Part shown: positions 15,041-22,866 of the stretch, in pieces
Layout of the letters: every line of letters starts with the position of its first letter
Numbering within the stretch: position 1 is the first letter of the stretch
The notes under the pieces: model-generated
Databases searched by the model: none
Seen by the model: only the letters and a program-made list of their open reading frames with translations
Told to the model about the DNA's origin: nothing
From: a virus
Reading direction: 5' to 3' (one strand)
Virus record (IMG/VR): IMGVR_UViG_3300010208_000017
Coordinates: 1-38,403 of that record
Length of the DNA stretch: 38,403 nt
Made by a program: the position numbers and the translations under genes

Positions 15041-15469
15041 TTATTTAAGTTTTATTCTTCCAAACATCCATCTAAGTCCAAATGTAGCTGTAACAATTCC
15101 AACAACTAACCACATATACCAATCTGGTGTTTGCTTTAAAACTTCAAACCCTTTTAAAATATATGGTTGTAAATATGGAATAAAAGCAGCTACAAGAGGA
15201 ATAGAAAACAGCAAAGTAAACCATTCATCTTTCCAGGAATGCTTCATATTATTTTGTGCAGCTGTATCCCAATCTGCTTCAATTTTTTGACCTTGTTTTG
15301 CAAGTTCAAAAGCCACATCTATTTTTTTCATTCTTGCTTCATGTTCACGCTCAAGCTCTTTGTCTTCTTGTTGAACTTTTATTGTTTTTCTTTTTTGCCA
15401 TTCATTAATTGGCTCTTTAATAACATCAGCTATCCATGATAAAGGATTTAGTTTTGATAAAAAGCTCAC
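15041..15469 (-). CDS. holin-like protein (GTA/3TM holin type)
   Basis: The 142-aa product has a charged N-terminal coiled segment (residues 20-60), the motif ADWDTAAQNNMKHSWKDE (65-82), then two strong membrane segments (WFTLLFSIPLVAAFIPYL and WYMWLVVGIVTATFGLRW). The DTAAQ.NM..SWKDE box is typical of the 3TM phage holin family. It precedes the tail genes and overlaps the preceding one-TM gene by four bases. The matching endolysin is encoded far away in the early operon. Confidence 0.8.
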   Translation of the reverse strand: MSFLSKLNPLSWIADVIKEPINEWQKRKTIKVQQEDKELEREHEARMKKIDVAFELAKQGQKIEADWDTAAQNNMKHSWKDEWFTLLFSIPLVAAFIPYLQPYILKGFEVLKQTPDWYMWLVVGIVTATFGLRWMFGRIKLK

Positions 15470-15801
15470 TTACTTCCTCCTATAAATTTTGTCATCATGT
15501 CTAGAATCTTTGAATTTTGTTCTTTTATCTCTCTTACTGATTCAGTTAAATGTTTTCTTTCTGACTGATAAAGTTCGATTGAGACAAAACTCTCTCTTGC
15601 ACTTTTTTCTTTAATCATCTCATCACATTTGCTGTCAATTTCTTTTAGTTCTTTATACACAAACTCTTTAAAGGTCTTAAAATCATCTAGTTTTTCACTT
15701 GCACTTTTACCTTGTAGTTTTAAAGTCCAATAACCTCCAGCAAAGGAGAAGATAAAACCAAGTACAAAAAAAAACTCTTTCAAACTCAAAGAAACTTCCA
15801 T
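15466..15801 (-). CDS. one-TM coiled-coil protein, possible spanin/holin partner
   Basis: Residues 9-27 (FFFVLGFIFSFAGGYWTLK) form one membrane segment. The remaining 80 residues are a charged coiled-coil (FKEFVYKELKEIDSKCDEMI to KEQNSKILDMMTKFIGG). This N-in topology with a long helical ectodomain resembles inner-membrane spanins or holin accessory proteins, but no sequence signature settles it. It is the first gene of the minus-strand late operon and overlaps the holin gene. Confidence 0.65.
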   Translation of the reverse strand: MEVSLSLKEFFFVLGFIFSFAGGYWTLKLQGKSASEKLDDFKTFKEFVYKELKEIDSKCDEMIKEKSARESFVSIELYQSERKHLTESVREIKEQNSKILDMMTKFIGGSK

Positions 15802-15977
15802 AAAAAAACCTTATATAAATTTTTATCGCAGTTTACACAACATCTATTCGTGAAATAAAGCAAAGGACTTTTGAAAAGATTTTTTCAAAAAAACACGGCT
15901 AGATAACACGAAACCTTCTTGGTTAAGATTCCAGCACTTACATTTAATTAGAAATAAATTTTAGGAAAGGAGAGTTG
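15802..15977. promoter_or_regulatory. bidirectional late promoter region with nested dyad
   Basis: This 176-bp gap separates the divergent head (+) and lysis/tail (-) operons. An inner inverted repeat TTTTGAAAA (15869-15877) / TTTTCAAAA (15882-15890) and an outer one TTCGTG (15847-15852) / CACGAA (15907-15912) share exactly the same centre, 15879.5. Reading outward on either side, CACGAA is followed by an AT-rich -10-like stretch (minus GATAAAAAT near 15829; plus around 15940). No good -35 boxes are seen, as expected for activator-dependent late promoters. The Mor-type protein at 24553-24831 is the likely activator (inference). Confidence 0.65.
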
Positions 15978-16415
15978 GTGCAAGAATATGAAGATGAACT
16001 AAAAAAGCTTTTAGAAGAGATTTGTACAGTTGAAACATATAATGGCGAATTTGCAAAAGCAAATGAGATCAAACTAGATCCAAGTAAACTTCCTATTATA
16101 TATATTGATTTTACTGGAGAAAAACCAGATGGTTCTTTTGAACTTACTTTAGACTATTCTTTATATATTGCACAAGCTGCTTACTCTTCAAACAAAAAAC
16201 TAAGAAATAAAAGTCATGAAGATATAAAAAACATCATAGTTGATATAAATAAAAAGTTATATCACGCCACAGTTCTTGAATCTCAACCTATAAACGTAAC
16301 AGGTTCACGAAAAATACTAGATGCCAAAAACGACAATGCTTATATAACAGTTTTTCAAAAAAACATAAATTTCACAATACCAGACAACTATATTGAAGGA
16401 GTTAATATTGAATAA
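15978..16415 (+). CDS. Mu gp37-like protein (DUF1834-type)
   Basis: The start is GTG at 15978, five bases after AGGAAAGGAG; the TTG three bases earlier is too close to that site. The 145-aa product (EYEDELKKLLEEICTVETYN, PIIYIDFTG, and a C-terminal YITVFQKNINFTIP) fits the gp37/DUF1834 family found in the tail-completion or neck cluster of Mu-like phages. It is the first gene of the head operon, which is unusual, since in Mu it follows the head genes. Confidence 0.7.
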   Translation: MQEYEDELKKLLEEICTVETYNGEFAKANEIKLDPSKLPIIYIDFTGEKPDGSFELTLDYSLYIAQAAYSSNKKLRNKSHEDIKNIIVDINKKLYHATVLESQPINVTGSRKILDAKNDNAYITVFQKNINFTIPDNYIEGVNIE

Positions 16416-17214
16416 AAAATCACTTATAGCATGTGGGCTTGTTTTTGCTTTAAATGCCCAAAATATACAAGATGAAATAAAGCTTGCAATTAAAGGAGAA
16501 TGGAAAGGTCATCAAAAGGGTTCATTTGAAATTACTATTAATGACCTAAACCAGATGAAAGATAACTTTGAAAAACAAAAAGTTGATTTAGTAATTGATT
16601 TAGACCACTTTACAATTGACCTTGGAACTGCTGAAGCTCAAGGTTGGATAAAAGAGCTTTATATAAAAGATGAGGAACTATGGGCAAAAGTTGAATGGCT
16701 TGAACATGGGAAAGAGCTAGTTAAATCAGGAAAATACAAATATATATCTCCTGTATTTCAAGAAAATACTATAGACCCTCAAACAGGAGAAAATATTGGT
16801 TGGACTATCCATAGTGCTGCTTTGACGAATAGACCTTTTCTTGAAGACTTAGGAGAAGTAGTAGCAAATAATAAACCAAATTCAAAAAAAGGAGAATCAG
16901 GTATGACACCAGAAGAGAAAAAAGAAATGGCTGACCTTAAAGCAAAGGTTGAAGATTTTGAGAAAAAAGAAGCAGCTGCTGAAGTTGCAAGAGTAGAAAA
17001 AGAGGTTGACGATGCAATTGCAGCTAATAAAGTAAATAAAGATCAAAAAGATTCTTTAATCACTTTAGGAAAAGCAAATCCTGAAGAACTTACAAAACTT
17101 TTAGCAGCTGCTAAACCAATCGTATCAAAACCAGAGGATAATTTATATCAAAACAATAACAACAATTCTGCTTCTGACAAAAATACATTGTCAAAAGAAG
17201 AATTAGAGGCATAA
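16408..17214 (+). CDS. Mu I-like head maturation protease with scaffold domain
   Basis: The start is TTG at 16408, seven bases after GAAGGAG and overlapping the previous gene by eight bases; length 268 aa. The N-terminal 150 residues match Mu protease I: EWKGHQKGSFEITINDLNQM, VDLVIDLDHFT (catalytic region), a GWIKELYI strand, YKYISPVF and the terminal IHSAALTNRPFL. After residue 165 comes a scaffold-type helical, Glu/Lys/Ala-rich region and an Asn-rich linker. The protease processes head proteins; the C-terminal part acts as scaffold (see the internal start at 16903). Confidence 0.85.
   Translation: MNKKSLIACGLVFALNAQNIQDEIKLAIKGEWKGHQKGSFEITINDLNQMKDNFEKQKVDLVIDLDHFTIDLGTAEAQGWIKELYIKDEELWAKVEWLEHGKELVKSGKYKYISPVFQENTIDPQTGENIGWTIHSAALTNRPFLEDLGEVVANNKPNSKKGESGMTPEEKKEMADLKAKVEDFEKKEAAAEVARVEKEVDDAIAANKVNKDQKDSLITLGKANPEELTKLLAAAKPIVSKPEDNLYQNNNNNSASDKNTLSKEELEA
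16903..17214 (+). CDS. scaffold protein from internal in-frame start (Mu Z-like)
   Basis: ATG at 16903 is in frame with the protease gene and has its own GGAG (16891-16894) eight bases upstream after an A-rich stretch. It would give a 103-aa protein starting MTPEEKKEMADLKAKVEDFE, mostly coiled-coil with an Asn-rich tail. In phage Mu a separate scaffold (Z) is made from within gene I in the same way. Whether both forms are made here is inferred from the strong internal ribosome site. Confidence 0.65.
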   Translation: MTPEEKKEMADLKAKVEDFEKKEAAAEVARVEKEVDDAIAANKVNKDQKDSLITLGKANPEELTKLLAAAKPIVSKPEDNLYQNNNNNSASDKNTLSKEELEA

Positions 17215-17227
17215 GGAGCTTTTAGAA

Positions 17228-17668
17228 ATGAATGAAATAATTCAAAGACCATTAACTATTGATGAAGTCATCATCAAAAAAGAGAAAGTGAAATCTGGAA
17301 ATATTCATTTTCCAGTAGGTGTAACAACTTTACTTATTGGAACGGTTATGACAACATCAAATGCTGGAGATGATTGGTATGCATATCCTATTTTTGATGC
17401 AACAGCTGTAGATACAGGTGTAAAAGTTGTTGCTGGAGGTAAACTATGGGAGAGTACTGCTGATGCTAATTCAACAGATCCTCTAGTAGATGAAACAAAC
17501 TGGACTGACCTTGGTGAGATAGATGCTTCAGGAGTTCTATGTGTAAACATGGAAGAAGAAGGGAAAGGTACAGTTCTAACTATGGGACAAGTGAGAGGTA
17601 AATATTTAACTTACCTTGATGATTCTATCAAACACTCACTTTTCAAAAACAAAATTGATTTAAAATAA
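17228..17668 (+). CDS. probable head decoration protein, 146 aa
   Basis: It lies between protease/scaffold and capsid genes, the usual position of a decoration protein. It is beta-rich with an N-terminal extended arm (EIIQRPLTIDEVIIKKEKVK). Residues about 67-95 (KVVAGGKLWES...NWTDLG) form a GGKLWES/NWTDLG pattern like short carbohydrate-binding modules, inserted into an otherwise decoration-like fold. The C-terminus has VRGKYLTYLDD. Assignment is by position and size; no strong family match was recognised. Confidence 0.6.
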   Translation: MNEIIQRPLTIDEVIIKKEKVKSGNIHFPVGVTTLLIGTVMTTSNAGDDWYAYPIFDATAVDTGVKVVAGGKLWESTADANSTDPLVDETNWTDLGEIDASGVLCVNMEEEGKGTVLTMGQVRGKYLTYLDDSIKHSLFKNKIDLK

Positions 17669-17680
17669 AAGGGGAAATAA

Positions 17681-18673
17681 ATGCCATTATTAACAGCTAG
17701 TGATTATTTAAGAAGTAGATGGACACCATCAAATGTTACAGATAAACTTATTCATACAAAAGTTGTTGAAACTCCAAATTTTGACAAATATGTAAAAGAT
17801 AGAAAAGGTCAAATTGGTGCAAACTTTACTATTAAAATTTACAAAGGACCAGGAGTAGTATTAGAATCTGTTGATGCAACAGATGAACATATTGTGTATG
17901 ATAGAGGTGAATACTATGAAATTGAAGCTAAAACAGCAAGATATCCTTTATCAAACCCTATCACACCTGATCAACTTGATGAGCTAAACAATTACAAAGG
18001 TGATGATCTAAGACTTTCTGTTGCAGAAGCAATTGGGGAAATTCAAAGAGAACATAAAGAAGCTTTTGACATAGCTTTAGAGCATCAAACTACAGGGGCA
18101 ATGTTCAACAATGTAACTGATGGAAAAGGAAAAGTTTTATTTAAAATCAACTACACAGGTTTAACAGCTGAGTTTAAATCTGGGAAAAAATTAAAAGACT
18201 CTATCAATGAAGTCTTTAGACATATCAAAAAAGAACTTGGTGTACAAGAAGTTCAAGTAGAAGCAAAATGTAGCCCTGCTTTTATGGATGGTATTTATGC
18301 TTTAGCTAAAGAGGAAAAGCTATTTGATACCAAACAAGCAAAAGAAGATGCTACAAATGGTACAAATGTTTTAGAGATTCATGGAATGACATTTATCGAA
18401 TATTTAGCTTCTTGTCCAAATCAAGATGGTGAAGAGATTGATTATATCTCCGAAGGTGAAGCTGTTTTCATTCCTACAAATGCTAGAAACTTTAAACTTA
18501 GATTTTCAAGAGCAAGCGATACAAAAGCAGCTGGTTCAAAACCTAAATTATATTTTGGTGCAGTTGAAGAAATTGCAAAAGGGAGAGGTTGGGATGTTAG
18601 ATCAGAGTGTAGACCTTTAGTTTATAACTCAAGACCAGCAGCAACTCCAAAAGGTAAATTTATCTCTGCTTAG
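17681..18673 (+). CDS. major capsid protein (lambda E-like)
   Basis: The 330-aa product resembles the phage major capsid protein E family: MPLLTASDYLRSRWTP at the N-terminus, GEYYEIEAKTARYPLSNPIT at about 86-105, the helix DLRLSVAEAIGEIQREHKEAFDIAL with TTGAMF, a C-terminal LYFGAVEEIAKGRGWDVRSE and RPLVYNSRPAATPKG. It is followed by a strong terminator, which would allow higher capsid expression than downstream genes. The capsid fold is thus lambda-type while neighbouring packaging genes are Mu-type. Confidence 0.82.
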   Translation: MPLLTASDYLRSRWTPSNVTDKLIHTKVVETPNFDKYVKDRKGQIGANFTIKIYKGPGVVLESVDATDEHIVYDRGEYYEIEAKTARYPLSNPITPDQLDELNNYKGDDLRLSVAEAIGEIQREHKEAFDIALEHQTTGAMFNNVTDGKGKVLFKINYTGLTAEFKSGKKLKDSINEVFRHIKKELGVQEVQVEAKCSPAFMDGIYALAKEEKLFDTKQAKEDATNGTNVLEIHGMTFIEYLASCPNQDGEEIDYISEGEAVFIPTNARNFKLRFSRASDTKAAGSKPKLYFGAVEEIAKGRGWDVRSECRPLVYNSRPAATPKGKFISA

Positions 18674-18682
18674 TCAAAATCA

Positions 18683-18710
18683 AAATAAAAGCCTTTAGGG
18701 GCTTTTATTT
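18683..18710 (+). terminator. strong intrinsic terminator after the capsid gene
   Basis: AAATAAAAGCC (18683-18693) pairs perfectly with GGCTTTTATTT (18700-18710) over 11 bp around a short loop, and the downstream arm itself is T-rich. It lies ten bases after the capsid stop codon and would partially end transcripts of the first half of the head operon. Confidence 0.85.
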
Positions 18711-18715
18711 GCTAA

Positions 18716-18733
18716 TTCGATAAATCTATCGAA
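18716..18733 (+). other. hairpin in the capsid-gp36 intergenic region
   Basis: TTCGATA and TATCGAA form a perfect 7-bp stem with a 4-base loop, directly after the terminator. The rest of the gap to 18790 (AAAGAG-rich, then a repeated TTTTAAACG) shows no clear promoter. It may stabilise the 5' end of the downstream transcript or bind a protein. Confidence 0.4.
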
Positions 18734-18790
18734 GAAAAAGAGAAAAGAGTTTTTAAACGGGTTTTAAACGCCCTAGTATAAGGATTAAAA

Positions 18791-19198
18791 TTGATTACAA
18801 ATGAAGATTTAATAAAAGAGATAGGAAGTGAACAATTAACACAGCTTTCTGATTTAGATGCTGAAGGTATTTTAAATCAAGATGTAATAGATGATGCTCT
18901 AAATGATGCAATCTCTCTTGTTGAGTCTTTTATAGTTCCACCAGATAACCCAACTAAACTTTTAAAAAAGATTGTAGTTGATCTAACTATCTATGAATTA
19001 AGAGCAAACCATAATCTAAACTCTGATGAGGACAAAGAAAAGAAAAAAGAAGCAGAAAACTATCTTTTAAAAATGAGCACAGGAAAACTAAGAACTGAAA
19101 TCACAAATGAAAGTACTGTAACAGTTCCTGTAGAAAATCAATCTTCTGCATTTAGAAATACAAAAAGAAAAAGAGTATGTTTCGAAGGATATAGATAA
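18791..19198 (+). CDS. Mu gp36-like protein (DUF1320)
   Basis: The start is TTG at 18791, six bases after AAGGA. The 135-aa product has the DUF1320 pattern: MITNEDLIKEIGSEQLTQLS, DDALNDAISLVESFI (residues 37-51), KKIVVDLTIYELRANH. Related proteins act as head-tail connectors in Mu-like phages. Its stop overlaps the next gene's start (TAATG). Confidence 0.82.
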   Translation: MITNEDLIKEIGSEQLTQLSDLDAEGILNQDVIDDALNDAISLVESFIVPPDNPTKLLKKIVVDLTIYELRANHNLNSDEDKEKKKEAENYLLKMSTGKLRTEITNESTVTVPVENQSSAFRNTKRKRVCFEGYR

Positions 19199-19704
19199 TG
19201 GCAAAGCTAAGTAATGCAGATAGAAATAGAATCCTTGCAAGAAGTCTTTTTGTAGATGCAAAAAAATCAACAGAAGAGATATCAGAAACTTTAGAAGTAA
19301 CAACTAAAACAATTGACAATTACAGAAGCAAAGATAAATCATTAGGCTATGACTGGCTTACTCTTAGAGCTTCAAAAGATATCCAATCTTCTCAAGAAAA
19401 AAATGAAAATATGTTCTCAATGTTTACTCAGTATATGATGGAGTCGTTAAAAGAGATTAGAGAAAATGAAGAGTTTACTCCAGAAAAGAAAACTCAAATG
19501 ATTGTATCTTTAGGAGATAGTTTCTCAAAAATGAGAAAAATAGCAGCTTCAGAAGATCCAGAAGCATACAAACTAGGATTAATCAAACACGTAGTTCAAA
19601 ATATATTAGTAGCTTTAAAAGATGTATTAGATGAAAAGTCTATGACTAGAGCTATTGACAAAATTTATGAAATCCAAGAGGATTTAATCGATGTCTCTGT
19701 TTGA
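19198..19704 (+). CDS. terminase small subunit-like (Mu gp27, DUF1804)
   Basis: The 168-aa product has an N-terminal helix-turn-helix (LARSLFVDAKKSTEEISETL, then TTKTIDNYRSKDKSLGYDW) typical of DUF1804, followed by a helical region that could oligomerise. It sits directly before the large terminase and overlaps it by 14 bp. It binds phage/host junction DNA for headful packaging in Mu-like phages. Confidence 0.82.
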   Translation: MAKLSNADRNRILARSLFVDAKKSTEEISETLEVTTKTIDNYRSKDKSLGYDWLTLRASKDIQSSQEKNENMFSMFTQYMMESLKEIRENEEFTPEKKTQMIVSLGDSFSKMRKIAASEDPEAYKLGLIKHVVQNILVALKDVLDEKSMTRAIDKIYEIQEDLIDVSV

Positions 19705-21436
19705 AAAAAGTGAGCTTTTAGAACTAGTTGACAATACTTACCAAAAAGCTTTAGAAGAAGGAAATAGTAAATATTCAGCCTTAAAACTTTCAAGGCTTGA
19801 ATATAAATCATGGGTTAGTGATTTTACTGCAGGACTCAAACAACAAATTAAAGTTACTAACCTTTTAGATGCAAATTTAAAAGAAGAAAGAAAAGAAAAA
19901 CAAAAGTCAGACTTTCATTATTTTAGAGAAACATACTTTCCTCACTATTATAGCTTAGAAGGTAAATCAAAGCTTCAGGACCACCTAGAAGATTGTTATT
20001 ATAAAATCATAGATAAATATAAACCATATGGATTAAGATTTGCTATAGCAGCTCCAAGGGGATTTGGTAAATCAACTGATGTGTCTATTGTTTTTCCTAT
20101 TTGGTGTATAGTAAATGGTTTTAAGAATTTTATCACTATTTTTTCAGATGCAATAGAACTAGCTGAAACTTTAGTTGAGTCTATCAAAGCAGAACTAGAA
20201 GAAAATGAAAGACTAAAAGCTGATTTTCCAGAAGCAACAGGAGTTGGTCTTGTTTGGAAAATTGGAAACATAGTTACTAAAAACAATATCAAAATTAGAG
20301 CATATGGTAGTGGGAAAAGAGTAAGGGGTGTTAAGCATGGAGTGTTTAGACCTGACCTTTCTATCATAGACGATTTAGAAAATGATACAAATGTTAGATC
20401 AAGAACCCAAAGAGATAAACTTGAAGAGTGGCTAGATGAAGCTATAGAGAACTTAGGTTCAGTTGATGATAGTATGGATATTTTATACATAGGTACTATT
20501 TTACATAGAGATAGTGTACTTGCAAGAAAACTAAAACTGGCTTTCTGGCATCCTGTCACATTTAGAGCTTTAATCTCATATCCTGAAAATATGCCTATGT
20601 GGGAAGAATACACAAGTATTCTAAAATATGAAGGTGATGAAGAAGCTCATAACTTTTATTTAGAAAATAAAGAGCTTATGGATACAGGTGCAATTTTACT
20701 TTGGGATGCAGTAAACTTAGAATCTCTTATGAGAAAAAGAGCTAAAAATCCTAGAGCTTTCCAAAAAGAGCAGCAAAATAAACCAAATAGTGAAAACCAA
20801 AAATTTGACTCAAGCAAATTTAAAAAAATACCTTATTCTCAAATGCCAAAGCTAGATTATATTTATATGGCTGTAGATGCCAAAGGAGATAGTGAGCAAG
20901 GAGACTATTGCGGTATTGTACTTGGAGGAGTTTGTTTGGCAACACAAAAACTTTATATCTTCTATTCAAAACAAGCAAGAATAAAAGGTAAGCCTGTAGT
21001 AACAGAAGTAATAAAACTTCTTAAAAAATACAAGGTTTATATGCTTGGTGGAGATAAGAATGGAGGTTTTTATCTTTTAAGAGACTGGATAAAAGATGAA
21101 ATATATAGAGACAATAGTGTTAATGAACCTATTATGAAATTTAAACACCATACAAATGATAAAAACGATCGTATGGGTGAATTAGAATTCCCTCTTGATA
21201 ATGGAGATATGATATTTGTAGATGATCATCCTGTATTATTTAATCAAATGGATGACTTTCCAGAATCAGAACATGATGATTTACATGACCCTTGTCAACA
21301 AGTGTATGAAATGAGCAGATTAAGAAGAGTAAAAAAAGATGCCCAAGAAAGTGGTTCAAGAGATAGAAAAAGTAAAAGACATAACAGACCTTCAAAAAGA
21401 GGTTCAAGAGACAGAAGAAGTAGGAGTAGAAGATAA
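19691..21436 (+). CDS. terminase large subunit (Mu gp28-like), C-terminus probably frameshifted
   Basis: The 581-aa product has Walker A APRGFGKS at 121-128, Walker B LSIIDDLE at 223-230, a coupling region DILYIGTILHRDS, and an RNase-H-type nuclease starting MAVDAKGDSEQGD at about 395. From residue 550 the sequence becomes Arg/Ser-rich (KSKRHNRPSKRGSRDRRSR), unlike the rest. An A7 run at 21331-21337 precedes this. With six A residues the frame continues as MPKKVVQEIEKVKDI, then KEVQETEEVG and NVWFF, stopping at 21452 inside the portal start, which looks like the genuine end. A one-base insertion or assembly error is likely; the enzyme core is intact. Confidence 0.85.
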   Translation: MSLFEKSELLELVDNTYQKALEEGNSKYSALKLSRLEYKSWVSDFTAGLKQQIKVTNLLDANLKEERKEKQKSDFHYFRETYFPHYYSLEGKSKLQDHLEDCYYKIIDKYKPYGLRFAIAAPRGFGKSTDVSIVFPIWCIVNGFKNFITIFSDAIELAETLVESIKAELEENERLKADFPEATGVGLVWKIGNIVTKNNIKIRAYGSGKRVRGVKHGVFRPDLSIIDDLENDTNVRSRTQRDKLEEWLDEAIENLGSVDDSMDILYIGTILHRDSVLARKLKLAFWHPVTFRALISYPENMPMWEEYTSILKYEGDEEAHNFYLENKELMDTGAILLWDAVNLESLMRKRAKNPRAFQKEQQNKPNSENQKFDSSKFKKIPYSQMPKLDYIYMAVDAKGDSEQGDYCGIVLGGVCLATQKLYIFYSKQARIKGKPVVTEVIKLLKKYKVYMLGGDKNGGFYLLRDWIKDEIYRDNSVNEPIMKFKHHTNDKNDRMGELEFPLDNGDMIFVDDHPVLFNQMDDFPESEHDDLHDPCQQVYEMSRLRRVKKDAQESGSRDRKSKRHNRPSKRGSRDRRSRSRR

Positions 21437-22866
21437 TGTTTGGTTTTTTTAAAAAAAATAAAAAAAAATTAAAGGCATCAGGTTCTTTAGTTGAAAATGC
21501 AAAAGATGAAAAAAGAACACCTATAAAAATCACTAGTAGGCAAAAAGATATTTTAACCTCTTTATTTGACTTACCTATTAGACAAGAATGGCTAGATGAA
21601 GAAGCAATAGACAAAATACTAAGAGACTCAACTGTAAGTGCTGCTATTGGTTCAAGAAAAGCAGCAACTCTAAAAAAAGAGATACTTATTACTTGCAAAG
21701 ATGATAATATGAAAGAAAGACTAGAGGCTATCTTTGATTATGATACTTTAGACTCTGTTTTAGATACTCCTTACCAAGGTTTTTCAGTGTTTGAACTTAA
21801 CTGGCAAGAAGAGATACCAAGTTATCCGAGAGCTGTAGAAAGATATCATAGAAACTTTTCTTTACAAAATGGTGTTTTAAAGTATGAAGGTAATGGTGTA
21901 GCAGAAGATATACAAAAACATAAAGCAGTATATCTAACATACAAAGCAAAACCTGATAAACCTTATGGTCAAGATATTTATAATACTTTATTTTGGTTAA
22001 TTGAGTTTAAAACAGCTTCTATGGAGTTTTGGGTTGACCTACTTGAAAGATTTGGAACACCTTGGGTAGTTGGTAAAACAGAAGGTTCTAAAAACCAAAT
22101 GGCAAATGAACTTTATGAGATGCTTGGTGGTGGAGTTGCAGCTATTGATGTAGATGATGAAATAGATATCACAACAGCAACCGATAAAGGAAACTTCAAA
22201 GAGATAGTTGAATATCTTGATGACCAAATAAGAGAAGTTATACTTGGAGGTAATCTTACAGGGCAAGTAAAAGGTGGCTCACAAGCAGCAGCAACAGTAC
22301 ATAATGATATTAGAGAAGATTTAGCAAGAGCCGATGAAAATGTAGTAAATAAGTTTATAAAAAATATTATTGATAACTTTAAAGAAATTAATCATATTAA
22401 TGAAAATATCACTGGACTTTTAAAAGATAAAGATGATCCAAACAAAGAATTGGTTGATAGAGATAAAGTTATCTATGATATGGGATATCAACCAACTCAA
22501 GAATATCTAGAAAAGACTTATAACATTAAGCTTGAGAAAGTAGAAAAACAAGAAGAAAAACAAGAACCTATTTCAAATAATGCAAAAGCCAATGAACTAA
22601 TATCTTTATCAAACAAAAATATCTATGTAGATGAACTTGATAAAAATGCATCAAAGATAGATATTGAGGAAATAGCACTTACTTTTCAAAAGCAAATAGT
22701 TGAAGTTATGAATAATAGTGATTCATATGAAGAAATGATTGATAAACTATATGATCTATATCCAAATATGAATACAACAGTTTTAGAAAACACTCTTTTT
22801 CAAAACCTTGCAAATGCAAAACTTCTTGCTGTTGCTCAAATAGAGGATGAAAATCCAAATGGTTAA
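21436..22866 (+). CDS. portal protein (Mu gp29-like, DUF935)
   Basis: The 476-aa product matches DUF935 portals: DSTVSAAIGSRKAATLKKEI at about 67-86, TPYQGFSVFELNW, RFGTPWVVGKT at about 207-217, LGGNLTGQVKGGSQAAATVH at about 269-288. The N-terminus is basic (FGFFKKNKKKLK). The C-terminal 100 residues are helical. It forms the dodecameric DNA channel and partners with the terminase. The start directly overlaps the terminase stop. Confidence 0.92.
   Translation: MFGFFKKNKKKLKASGSLVENAKDEKRTPIKITSRQKDILTSLFDLPIRQEWLDEEAIDKILRDSTVSAAIGSRKAATLKKEILITCKDDNMKERLEAIFDYDTLDSVLDTPYQGFSVFELNWQEEIPSYPRAVERYHRNFSLQNGVLKYEGNGVAEDIQKHKAVYLTYKAKPDKPYGQDIYNTLFWLIEFKTASMEFWVDLLERFGTPWVVGKTEGSKNQMANELYEMLGGGVAAIDVDDEIDITTATDKGNFKEIVEYLDDQIREVILGGNLTGQVKGGSQAAATVHNDIREDLARADENVVNKFIKNIIDNFKEINHINENITGLLKDKDDPNKELVDRDKVIYDMGYQPTQEYLEKTYNIKLEKVEKQEEKQEPISNNAKANELISLSNKNIYVDELDKNASKIDIEEIALTFQKQIVEVMNNSDSYEEMIDKLYDLYPNMNTTVLENTLFQNLANAKLLAVAQIEDENPNG

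Noticed and set aside
19999-20613. 204-codon frame opposite the large terminase
   Set aside because: It lies antisense to the ATPase domain, has no ribosome site, and its composition (Ser/Leu/Ile-rich) fits a mirror frame.
21240-21698. 152-codon frame opposite the terminase/portal junction
   Set aside because: Phe/Leu-rich antisense of Lys/Glu-rich coding DNA; no ribosome site.
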